The notes under the pieces: model-generated
Databases searched by the model: none
What the model was told of the DNA's origin: nothing
Seen by the model: the letters and a program-made list of their open reading frames with translations, nothing else
Assembly: GCA_022457155.1 (NCBI GenBank)
Contig: JAJGOT010000137.1
Location: 1,119,501 to 1,183,500, forward strand
DNA: 64,000 nt
Origin: Cladopsammia gracilis
Lineage: Eukaryota; Cnidaria; Anthozoa; Scleractinia; Dendrophylliidae
Reading direction: 5' to 3'
Program-made: the position numbers and the translations under genes
In this document: positions 54,129-64,000 of the stretch, piece by piece
Layout of the letters: each line of letters starts with the position of its first letter
Numbering within the stretch: position 1 is the first letter of the stretch

Positions 54129-54294
54129 ACAAGTTCAGCGAATTAAAAATCACCAGATATCGACATATTTTATTTATACAGGAGCCGATTTATACTTATA
54201 CTGAAAACCTCGGATATGCTTGTTTGTTTGTTTTAAATTATTTGCTTGAAGGGTTTTGTAGATTTGCGAAACAATTTTAAAACTCAATCGAGAG

Positions 54295-54382
54295 TAGTCT
54301 CCCACGCAGCCGTTATTTGTCTCGTCACGCAACGCTCCTCCCCGTTGCGTGACGAGACAAATAACGGCTGCGTGGGAGACTA
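54295..54382. repeat. Perfect 40-bp palindrome arms
   Basis: TAGTCTCCCACGCAGCCGTT continuing to ACGCAACG is exactly complemented after an 8-base loop (CTCCTCCC). It could form a very stable hairpin or mark a minimal MITE. Confidence 0.93.
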
Positions 54383-54500
54383 AATTGAGAGCGAATGCGC
54401 GTAGAAAGATGATAGTTATCAAATCTCGATTTTCTACCCTAAATAGGGTCAGGGTTTGAGAACCTTGGCGGCACACACCTATCCTAAATTGTCTGGAGTA

Positions 54501-54523
54501 CCCCCCCCCCCCCCCCCCCCCGG
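54501..54523 (+). repeat. Poly-C run
   Basis: More than 20 consecutive C followed by GGGGG. Similar C or G runs lie at about 8149-8173, 9877-9899 and 18527-18546. Confidence 0.9.
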
Positions 54524-54808
54524 GGGTTGAACTTATCCTTGCTATTTGTAGCTTGTTTCGAATTTATGTGACTTTACATTTTCGGATTTCCGGGATTAAA
54601 CAAAAACGCGGCTATAAAACAACATAAAATAGAATGCAAGCGTCATTTTAAGCGCTATTCCGATTACTCGCTAATTTTTTGCATTTTCTATTTTACTGAA
54701 TAATTCCTATTTCTATGTTTGTATAGTCAGTTAGTGCAAGTGTATACGTTTGTAATAGATTTTTACATACCATTGTAATTTAGTATTTTAACAGGGCTCC
54801 ACTTAAAC

Positions 54809-54963
54809 TAGCCTGCGTAGCATGAAAAGAATATGGGTCATATAGGCGCGCGGCGAAAGGGGCGCGCGAGGGAGACACGCTCCTTTCCTCCTCGCGTGTC
54901 TCGCTCGCGCGCCCCTTTCGCCGCGCGCCCATATTCTTTTCATGCGCCTGCTACGCAGGCTAT
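54809..54963. repeat. Palindromic MITE with TAGCCTGCGTAGC ends
   Basis: TAGCCTGCGTAGCATGAAAA is complemented at the right end (GCTACGCAGGCTA). The GC-rich stem contains GGCGCGCGGCGAAAGGGGCG. A decayed end of the same kind (GCTACGCAGGCTA) is at 4396-4409. Confidence 0.9.
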
Positions 54964-54969
54964 ACTTAA

Positions 54970-57500
54970 CTTGCTCAGCTAATAGATGTCCCTGTATAAA
55001 TATTGATTAAATTAAAAATAAATAAATAAATAAACTCGGTGCATGGTGATGTTCAGCTATCGCACTATGCCAAACAAAAGGCACTCAGTGGTGAAGTCTT
55101 AATTTGGGAATACGATATTAAAAGGCTATTAAAAACAGGAATAGCCAATTTGGCTAGATGTACATCAGTCAAACCTCTCTATACGGACCATAAAAGACAA
55201 ATCAACGAAAACTGCAAATACCGTGAACGATCTATTGCGTAGCATTGGATCAGTACTCAGGACCGATCAAACAATGTAAAAAAAGGCATTCTATTAGAAA
55301 AGGCACTACGGTTGGCCAGACTTGACGTGATCAGCGCTCAATACTAGAAAGCAGACGCAGACAGCTGTATCAGGCTCGTTGGCCTTCGTCAGTGCGCCGT
55401 AGCTGAAACATAATGAAAGTCGAATGCCCCCGCGGCACTTCACTTATCTCATATATGTAGCTAATCATTCTAGAAAGAGCTAAAAGGAAAAATTGCGCAA
55501 CGGTCACGCTACAAACAATTGTGGCATTTGGCCAAAGAGCATCTTTATTTACCTAAACTGATACATGTCAGTGCCATGGGGAAAGAAACGGATATTAGTT
55601 TACGTAAATATTAAAACTGGGGAGAGGGGAACAAGCACTAACCCCCTCTCCGTTCGCCTTTTTTTTTTCGCCCTATATCCCACCAGAGAGCCTGCGAGAT
55701 TTAGCCGAAAATCGGAAAATCGCAGCTCAGGAAAGACTTTTCAACTTTTATACTCTCATTTACTCCTTCGCTAATTTAATTCATTCAACTCAAGCGACAC
55801 AGCGCCACAATTTTGGCGCCTTTCGGTCTTTTCGTGCGGGTTGTGTCCCGGAGTTGGGGGGGGAGGGGGGGGAAGGGGGTACTCCCTATAATGGGCTAAC
55901 TAAAAATAGCCCTAATTGCAAAAAGTATTGATTGATTGATTGATTGATTGCTGTCATTGTTGATTCATAAAAAAGTATCGCGTGATATTTCCAGACGGAC
56001 AACGTCATCCATCCATGAAAGCCGCACCTTTTAAAAGAATTCCCGTCCGCGTCTGCTTCAAACCTGCAAATCTACAGCGCATCCTCGGTGTAAAAACCTC
56101 ACACAAATCTGCCAACGTACACTAAATCGCTTTCATCTTTTCTTCTTAAAACATCTCCGGAAGATACAGGTATGTTTATAGATTCTAAATTGTAAGATTT
56201 TTAAACGTAAAGCTCATGAGCAGCGTTTGAAAAGATGATCAATGTCGTATGTCGCAATCATCCTTCGTGTGTAATAATGAGGTGGCTGCAACACTCGCAT
56301 TAGCCGGCGAATACAGCCGCCTCTCATCGCTCCCGGCCTCTAGGGGCATTCGCGCTCTCTCGTCAGTTATGTTTCGTGGCTGTGATGAATCAACTTCTTA
56401 CGATATTCAAAGAGTTGTGCTTGTCAGGTGAGAAATGCATCCAAGATTTGCACTGAGATCAATGATTTATAGATCATATCAGAGCGCGTCATGCTCTGTT
56501 TTCTATATCTGCAACGAGCTGTAACAGTCTTCAAAGACTTTTTAAATTCAATGTTTTCGCTTTACACTTATTTATAACTAGCTTACAGGCTGTCGGTATT
56601 TTATTGCTGCTGAGCGAGCGCGGCGAGCGAGCAGCAACATAATCAGGATTAAGAGAGATATATAAGGTGGGACGAATTCTCGAATTTATCACTTTTTACC
56701 AGAATGCATTACATTTAACCACACTTTTTACCAGAGTTCTCCGCGGCATTATAAATCAAAGTGACAGCTGTGTCGTGTAAACAAAAGATATAGAAGTTCT
56801 GAGTTCTTTCGACACGAAATAACGAGGACATTGTTTTTGTAATCAAAGTGATTTTTGTAACGGCCGTGGAAATATTAAGAATATTCTTCTTTGAATGAAA
56901 CACTTTCATTATGCGAATCAGGTCCGTGTTATTTTTATGAGCTCTGTCGGCATGAAATATCAAGGACACTTTCGTAACGCGAATCTGAAAGCGCTTTGTT
57001 CTCGGCCGTCTCGGTGTTGTGTGAATATCCACAGGAAATAACTCGGGAACTTATGATCAGGTTACCCGTGACTCTTGACACAAGGTCGACGAGAGCTTAC
57101 AAGACTCCTACAAATTACAGCTTATCTGAAAGGCACTATACTGTCTTCTTGTTTTAAAGTAAACTCAAATTAAGACAAAGGTATGCTGACAAAATATCGA
57201 TGAATAATAATCGCTTTTGAAGGTAACTTATTTCAAGTCAAAGCTTTTTGTAAGAGCTGGGTAAAACAGCCTAGCCGGTACAATTTAAGTTTTTAACTAC
57301 AAGATGATCCATTTACGAATTCAAGTAGATTTGTTTTTGTGTGCGTGCATTTCTCATTTAGCCAAAATACATTTTTTGTTTGTTTTGGCAATTCAACACC
57401 ATGAGTGTCTCACGCTGCTGAGAGTATCAATTGAATATATCCTATTTGCCGCAGCATTCACTATCCATTTTACGCAGTGGCTATTTGTACGGCGATTTGC
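54970..57500. other. No gene seen
   Basis: Contains a (TTGA)n run at about 55930-55950 and G-rich sequence at 55855-55877. Open frames at 55039 and 56249 have no recognisable domain. No credible exon or RNA gene. Confidence 0.45.
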
Positions 57501-57504
57501 TATT

Positions 57505-57880
57505 CGTACGGGAGTCCAAAACGTTCGACAATTTTCGATGTTATTCTTCACTTCGTACAGCTAAACGAACATTTAATATTGTGGATCAACAAAATTGAAG
57601 AATAACATCGAAAATTGACGAAAGTTTTGGACTCCTGTGTGAATAGGACGAATAGATGGCCTGAATAGCAAATCGAAGTTGGCCATACGGGAGTATTCTT
57701 TGACGCGAAAATTTTTAAAGTGTCACGAAATGAATCGCTCGCGTGGTATACAGAGACTCGGCGAAATCAACATCGCTTTCCAGAAGCGCTTCGTGAAACT
57801 AAACGAACATTTAATATTGTGGACCAACAAAAGTGAAGAATAACATCGAAAATTGTCGAAAGTTTTGGACTGCCGTATTC
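57505..57880. repeat. Three related blocks, one inverted
   Basis: GAAGAATAACATCGAAAATT and GTCGAAAGTTTTGGACT occur at about 57597 and 57835 in direct orientation and in complement at 57507-57550. Direct copies share CTAAACGAACATTTAATATT. A complex foldback-like repeat. Confidence 0.75.
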
Positions 57881-57957
57881 TGACTTGCAAATCGAAGTCC
57901 ACATACGGGTGCCGTACGAATAGCCCAGGCGAATAGCCAAGTCACGCTGTCACACTA

Positions 57958-58215
57958 ACATTTATTTCCCGAGTGGGGACTGGGACCAAACAGTTTGAGT
58001 TGAGAAATCGGTGAGAAACAGATTTTGCGAGTTTATTTCTTGTTGTTTCTTGCTCTGAAGTTCACAAGACAATTAACCAAACTTTCAGATGTGTACTCAG
58101 TTTCTCAGCTAATAAGTAAATTGTATTTTAAAGGTTTATCCAGCTTGCATTGGTGGAAGGAATCAACATCACTGAGTAAGTTATCAGCTTTGTGTTTTGA
58201 CTATAATCATCTCCT
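57958..58215 (+). repeat. Dispersed repeat, uninterrupted copy
   Basis: The counterpart of 1800-2480 without the 417-bp palindromic insert. Here CAGATGTGTACTCAGTTTCT is continuous where the other copy is split. Confidence 0.65.
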
Positions 58216-58385
58216 TCCATACTGCAGTATCAAACCTTATGTATTTATGTTAAAACTAGTAGTAATCATAGATTATAGTGCGTCTCCTTATCTCGCGGCA
58301 CCTCGTCTTGACCTAGTACCTAAGTTTCAGCCACTGTTTAACCCTTATCAAAATTCAAGAAAAATCCAAATTTCCTTTTGTAAAA

Positions 58386-58573
58386 TATTGAAAAACAAAT
58401 GGTACCATGTGAAATTACTGCCGAAGAGGTTTCATTTAAATGGTCACACCATGGGATTTCGTCCACAGACTCAAAAGTTAGAACAAATGGTACCATGCAA
58501 AAGTACTGCTGAAGAGGTTTCATTTAAATGGTCACACCACAGGATTTCGTCCACAGACTCAAATGTTAGAACT
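58386..58573 (+). repeat. Tandem duplication, about 94 bp x 2
   Basis: CAAATGGTACCATGTGAAAT, GAAGAGGTTTCATTTAAATG, GTCACACCATGGGATTTCGT and CCACAGACTCAAAAGTTAGA occur twice in tandem with minor changes. The spurious open frame across it is not a gene. Confidence 0.88.
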
Positions 58574-58619
58574 ACACTACATGTCTCCATAATTGACTCT
58601 GGGAGTGAAAGGGGTTAAA

Positions 58620-60200
58620 GGGGCTATGTCGCGAGGTATGTCACGCAGGCAAAAACGTCGGGCCGACATCAAACAAATTCACGCTATCGCCATGGAATAC
58701 GGCAAAAATCCTTCAATTCTGCCGTGCTGTGTACTCCGAAAGGTCTCAGATTTTTCCGACATATAAATAGTATATTTGTCTTGATTTCATTTCGGTTATT
58801 TCCCCGATTCTGAAATCATACGCCTCAGTACATGTACTAATGCCGGAAGCGGAAATGAGAAATTTCTGAGAAAGTCTGAGAAAGTGCTCCCGTGATAAAC
58901 GATTAAGTCACGCAACATACAACGTGAATTTCTTAGGATTCTTCACTACCAGTTACAAGTAAGACACAAGACTGTTGAATATAATTCCTTTATTAGCTAG
59001 ACAAATTTTAGTCACAAAAGCGAAATCTTTAGTCGCAAATGCACCCCATACGGGCGCAATTTCGAGCCCTGTAAAATTAATCTGCGTTCGCCTGGAGCGG
59101 CCGGTCAGTGAATTATTATGCTACAAGACATACAGCGCATCGCACTGTGGAACATCGCGAAGAACGACGTCGGTATTTTAATAGGTGAAAGCTTCCCAAA
59201 TCAGGCAGAGAACCACAGCAAAATCAAGATAGAACATTCAAAACATACCAGAACGGTGCTAGAAGCGAGGAAAATACGATAACTCAGGATAACTTCTTGC
59301 TTGATTCCAAAGAGACCAAACAACTTATATTGGTCCGGAGAAGATTTCCACTGCGTACTTTCAGGCATTGAGATATTGAGCCGTACGATTCCAAAATCGG
59401 GAAGAAATCCGAAACCTTGTAGTTGTGGAACGTTGTACTTTGTCAAACGAGCTGTCAGAGCACGAAGCAGCAAAAAAAGTGCGAACGCAGGTCAAAACAA
59501 GCGCTTGTGACGTTTCAAGATGGCGCAGATTTGGTACCGACACTTTTCTCGATTCGTTCCGCCTAGCCGACAAGATTAGGAAGCGTCTCCTTCGTCGACG
59601 CAATTAAATATCACAGAAGTCAGAGTCCAGAAGGTTGCCACATGAAAAATATAAAGCACATCTGACTTTCAATTCCTAGACATTCCTTGTTGCATAACTG
59701 AGATAATTGTTCATTTTATTCAATTTCGATTCTTAATATTTTTTTAGTCTTATTTTCTAAATTATGTGATTGTTAGAGCCATAATAACACGTTTGGCTGT
59801 GTTTAGAGATAAACAAATTACAGAGCTCTGCTTACGCACTTGACAATGTTTTGTACAAGTTCTAATAGTTGTCTTTTGAGAGGCTAACCAGAATGCAAAA
59901 ACTGTGAAAGACAAAGATGTAAATTGTCGGAAAGACAACATGGAACTTGTATAAAACTTTGTCAAGCTGTGGCTTAGTTTGGTGCACAACGCTGCAAATG
60001 AAATAAAAATAATATAATGCATTTTATATTATTGTTTAACTCATTAACTCCTAAAGAATTTGCAGAAAATTATGGCAAATTGAAGCCATTGATGCCGCTT
60101 ACTAGCAAACTGTCCAGAACGTTGTTTGCAACATGAAAACTAAGCTTCCTTTTCATTCAGGGGTCAAATAAATCAACTTTTGGTTTTAGGCCTCACTATC
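58620..60200. other. No gene seen
   Basis: Short opposed frames around 59200-59600 lack motifs. No credible exon or RNA gene recognised. Confidence 0.45.
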
Positions 60201-60212
60201 ATTGCCCCCTTC

Positions 60213-61553
60213 GCCTTATTAGTTTATGCCAGACATAAAATTCTCGGTAGAGGGCATCAAGAAACAACTCCTGAATATCAAGATCAACAAGGCTAGTGGT
60301 GGTCAGATTTGATTCTGGCCAGAATCCTCTGCGACAGCCGCCTCAGAGATTGCTTAAGTTCTTGCCTGTTTGTTTCAACAATCTTACAACTCCACATCGA
60401 TCTCTGCGACATGCCTGCAAGCTAAGCTAACATCTGTGCCATCTTTTAAAAGGGCTCCAAGGCAGATCAAAAAAATTACAGGCTGGTGTCTCAACATCCT
60501 AACATCGAAGGTCATGGTGCATTATAGTATCTTGCCACATATCACGTCCCTTTTCTGCTAATTGTATCATTTCTCCATATCAGTATGGACTCTTTGCTGA
60601 TGATTGTGTTCTTTACCATCCAATTAATTCCATGAACGACTATCTTGTCCCCCAGCGAGACATTAATCAATTAGAGATGTGGACTTCAATATGGCAGATG
60701 AGATTTGCTCCTGCTAAATGTTTTGTTATGTCTGTTACTTTAAAGAAATTTCCCTGCAAGTTTAGTTACTCCCTTTGTAATGTGCAGCTTGACAGAGCTC
60801 GCCATCAAAAGTATCTCGGTGTCTACATAACATGCACGTTGAATTAGCAATTGCAATGTGACAAAGCTAAAAGAAGGCTATAAGAGTCTTTTGAGAAGGG
60901 ATTCTTCAAAGGAGTCTCTCATTGTGCCAACTGATCTGTTAAAGAACGCTCGTATCTATCCCTCACTATAAAAAGTGCATTTGATTGTTGAATAATTATG
61001 CTATGGTTGCTTGGTCACCGCATACAAAGAAAGGAATTGATTGTATTGAATCTGTACCACACCACGCACCATGATTTGTCAACAATGACTACAGTTGTCC
61101 TAGTAGCATGTCATCTATACTCATTGACTTACACTGGCCATCACTGCAATCAAGACAAAGCTTGTGCGCGGATGTTGGCATGTTTTATAAAATTCATAGA
61201 GGTCAAGTCAATATCTCCCTGAGTTAAGTTAAGTTCAGACCAGGGGCGGATCCAGGATTTTGAAATGGGGGGTGAAAAAAGATATCAGAGAAATAAAATA
61301 TTATTTATTTGAGAAATACTTTAGAAAAAAGAAAGAAAGGGTCTCAGAAAAGGGGGGGTGAAAATTCACCCATTTCACCCCTCTTGGATCCGCCCCTGCA
61401 CACAACCATCCTCTTCAGTCAATGCTCACAAACAATTCTATGAAAGAGCTATCCCTATATCATATGGAATGCATTGCCATCCGATGTTGTTAAATCATCA
61501 TCATACTCCGACAGAATTCATCCAGAGAGTTTCTTCTACTTTATTAAGTTCTT
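60213..61553 (+). mobile_element. LINE 3' half, copy 2, with MITE inside
   Basis: The copy starts at the same point as the one at the left edge (TTATGCCAGACATAAAATTC) and shows the same internal RT deletion. It then continues: INQLEMWTSIWQMRFAPAKC, then KYLGVYI, the conserved RT end. Decayed fragments follow of the usual LINE tail (reading approximately as YGCLVT-HTKKGID and HKQFYERAIPI). Frameshifts and stops are numerous. A TIR element at 61241-61398 interrupts the tail. Confidence 0.8.
61241..61398. mobile_element. Short hAT-like MITE inside the LINE tail
   Basis: Ends are CAGGGGCGGATCCAGGATTT and its complement, with inner GGGGTGAAA repeats (158 bp). CAGGGGCGGATC-type ends are common to hAT-derived MITEs. 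No clear 8-bp target duplication remains. Confidence 0.75.
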
Positions 61554-61606
61554 GAAAATTGTTATTTATGTAATAACATCATTTTAATTTTGGTTAGAAT
61601 TGCGCT

Positions 61607-61621
61607 CCCCCCCCCCCCCCC
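61607..61621 (+). repeat. Poly-C run
   Basis: About 15 consecutive C just downstream of the LINE tail. Confidence 0.85.
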
Positions 61622-61815
61622 TGGGATTCATCTGCAGCATTATCTGCAATACAGAAATTATATATCTCCAGTAAATTTGATAATCTTAGACATTGCTGAT
61701 CTACTGAGGAGAGGACAGAGTCACCTGACTGTGTGTCTCCTAATTTTGCGAAGAAAATCAGAAGTGCAAAGGACCAAAAAAAATATTGTTATCCTAAACA
61801 GCCCTTAATAATGAA

Positions 61816-62084
61816 GGGGTGAGTGGAATAAAGCCCTAAGTGAATTCTGATCAACTGCTAGATTCTCCTTACAGTCTATCTTGTATATGCTCATGTAACA
61901 AAGGGAGAATTTGGCTATAGATCAGGAGTCACTTAGGGCCTTATCCCAAACTGAAATAAGGCCCTAAGTGACCCCTGATCTGAAACCAAATTCTCCCTTT
62001 GTTCATGAGCACATACAAGACAAACTGGAAGGAGAATCTAACAGTTGATCAGAAGTCACTTAGGGCTTTATTCCACTCACCCCG
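61816..62084. mobile_element. Palindromic MITE, about 270 bp
   Basis: GGGGTGAGTGGAATAAAGCC at the left is complemented at the right. Inner blocks CACTTAGGGCCTTAT and AAATTCTCCCTTTGTT complete an almost full-length hairpin. Confidence 0.88.
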
Positions 62085-62186
62085 TTGATTCTGGTCCCAT
62101 CCTGAGCTACCTGCATGGCTGCCGGCCCTCCACCTATTCTATCATAGAAATTAATTTCAAGTCGCAGCCAATTTTGTATTTTTATA

Positions 62187-63337
62187 CAGTAGGACCTCTA
62201 TTAAGTGGCCACCTATTAAGCGGCCACCCTCCATTAAGCGGCCACTTTCCAAAGTCCCGAATTATTTTTCAGTAAAGTGCTGTATTCGATACCTCTATTC
62301 AACGGCCACCTCTATTAAGCGGCCGCGGCCACCTTTTTGCTGTTGCAAGTTTAGTATTTATTGTTTTTTACCTCTATTAAGCGGCCAGTAAATTATGTTT
62401 TCAAGCGAAATGGTGACAGATAATATGAAGGCAATAACTGATAACAATAAGAACTGCAATTTAATCTCCACTATAATGACAAGTCATAAGCCGCAATACA
62501 AAATACTGTACTTATCGACTACATGCTCCATGTTAGAGCTAGAACTTTGCACGGACTTGAAATGCGCAAATACAGGGCACTTAATTTTTGGTTTCAATGA
62601 GTTTTGCATTTATCTTCAATATGTTCACTTTTCAACAAGCGTTTTGCTATATAAAGGCAATAAAATGACAATGACTGCCATTTCCATCCAATTTATATTG
62701 TACCTCTATTAAACAGCCAACCTCTATTAAGCGGCCAGTTTTCAAAGTCCCGAGGGTGGCCGCTTAAGAGGGTGGTAAAGAGGGGGTCTAGATCACGTTT
62801 CATGAAAAATAAAATTGTCATTTCACGTTTCACGGAGAGTAAAATGGCCATTTCACGAAAAAAAAGATTCCTTACCTTTTGCAAATTAAATTACATCCAA
62901 AGTACAGCTTTGTTTGCTGTCTTCACTGACCGTCCACTCCTCATTCTTCCTGATGTAAAAAGAAAGCCGAGTTCTTTGTTTTGCTGATGTTGTGTTAAAT
63001 TACCTAACCTTCTAGAGTAACCTGGGTTCCAGAATGACGATCAGTCATGGTCATGCATTCGTCACACAATTTACCACCAGCGTATTTAAACGCTCGCTGG
63101 ATAATTGTTTGGGAGAAAGAAAGAATCACGGTTTACAGTCGCATTTTACGTGAAAAAAACAACAGTCAGTTTGCAGTGCTCATGAAAAAAAAGTCGATTC
63201 ACGGTTCACGGGTACGTAACCAAATCACGTTTCACGAGAAAAAAAATGGCCATTTCACAATTCACGGGTAAACAAAAGGCCTTTCACAGATCATGAAAAA
63301 ACCCTTTACCACCCTCGCTTAATGGAGGTCCGACTGA
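62187..63337. mobile_element. Tigger-like element with nested insertion
   Basis: The left end CAGTAGGACCTCTATTAAGT and the right end CTTAATGGAGGTCCGACTG are inverted repeats. Subterminal copies of CTATTAAGCGGCCAC occur several times at the left. An unrelated element (62768-63316) sits just inside the right end. No transposase remains. Confidence 0.75.
62768..63316. mobile_element. Nested TIR element with 6-bp target duplication
   Basis: GAGGGTGGTAAAG at the left and CTTTACCACCCTC at the right bound 549 bp. The host sequence GCTTAA is present on both sides (62762-62767 and 63317-63322). Inside, TTTCACG-type motifs recur near both ends. No transposase frame. Confidence 0.8.
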
Positions 63338-63339
63338 CA

Positions 63340-64000
63340 TTGCTAATTTTTTATTTTGACTTCCACGGTTATTTAGTTGTTATTGTTGTTTTTAATAGTG
63401 CAAAGTAGAGAGTTTGAACAGAGCTCAAGGTTGACTCTGCTGAGGAAATAATAACTTGTCATATTAGTTTTCTGATATATGACTTTAACATTGTCATTAT
63501 AAAGTGGCTGCTATTTTAATTGGCCAACCAAAATGCACAGTTGTTAATTGTCAATGGAAAGACATTGTGCAACTTGTGTAAAACTTTGTCAAGTGGCTGA
63601 GTTAAGGCTTGGAATGCTGTAAAACTAGACAAATAATTAACAATTATTGGATGAGGTTGAGCATGATAGCGATAATTATCAAGGCCAAAGTTTGTGTTAT
63701 CTGCTGAAGCCGAAGGCTGAGGCGGATAACACAAACTGAGGCCTTGATAATTATCGCTACATGTATCATGCTAAAACCGAATCCAATAATTGTTTTATTA
63801 TGCATATTCCTGAGCTGCACTTGTAAAGACAAGAGCGCGTACTTCTGCATGCATAAAACTATTGTCTGTAGGTATGACGTCACTTCTGCAGATATAAAAT
63901 TCATTGTCTGTAGGTATGACATAACAGAAACAGCAAGCAATAATTAGCTGCGTGCTTATAGACAATCAAAATCAAGCTAGTGACACCAATGTATAATAAT
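63340..64000. other. No gene; palindrome and short direct repeats
   Basis: A palindrome lies at 63645-63785 (GATAGCGATAATTATCAAGG and complement; centre GCCGAAGGCTGAGGC). TTGTCTGTAGGTATGAC occurs twice at about 63861 and 63903. Confidence 0.7.

Noticed and set aside
55039..55242. 67-codon frame with KRLLKTGIANLARC
   Set aside because: No homology recognised and no splice context; too short to support.
58025..58618. 197-codon open frame
   Set aside because: It crosses the junction of a dispersed repeat and a 94-bp tandem duplication, and has no domain.

Overview
The window is eukaryotic nuclear DNA: AT-rich, with short exons that have good GT/AG borders, long introns and dense transposon debris. 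The repertoire is Roc-COR GTPase, NACHT-LRR fragment, nucleoside-phosphorylase-like domain, Penelope-like elements, LINEs and palindromic MITEs. It fits a cnidarian, probably a stony coral or anemone. That assignment is inference; no species marker is visible.

Region 1 (1-20 kb) is mostly mobile DNA. It holds a truncated LINE, a 1-kb terminal-inverted-repeat element and a Penelope-like 3' fragment. A possible small gene occupies 7480-9254. One large NLR-type exon (10494-11752) carries the end of a NACHT module and LRRs, with no NACHT core nearby. A 3.9-kb foldback element (12.64-16.50 kb) has arms carrying 21-bp repeat arrays; it interrupts a minus-strand reading frame.

Region 2 (20-46 kb) is the main gene. 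A chain of plus-strand exons, all compatible in splice phase, encodes a Roc-COR (ROCO) GTPase. It is followed by a Cys/His-rich segment, three related short linker exons and the C-terminal part of a nucleoside-phosphorylase-like domain. One 6.2-kb intron holds two large tandem arrays: 17 x 87 bp, each unit with YY1-, E-box- and CCAAT-like sequences, and about 38 x 71 bp with higher-order structure. A linker exon and its downstream intron are duplicated 3.5 kb apart; in the first copy the exon end with its splice donor is amplified to seven copies. Penelope-like elements fill the stretch just before the phosphorylase exon, where the missing half of that domain would be expected. The 3' end of the gene could not be resolved.

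Region 3 (46-64 kb) is repeat-rich: a Tigger-like terminal-repeat array, several near-perfect palindromes, a decayed integrase-type gene, a TTAA-flanked element, and a LINE copy sharing the internal deletion of the one at the left edge. It ends with a nested insertion. No functional gene is seen there. Exon borders were called by eye from splice signals and phase and have no transcript support.
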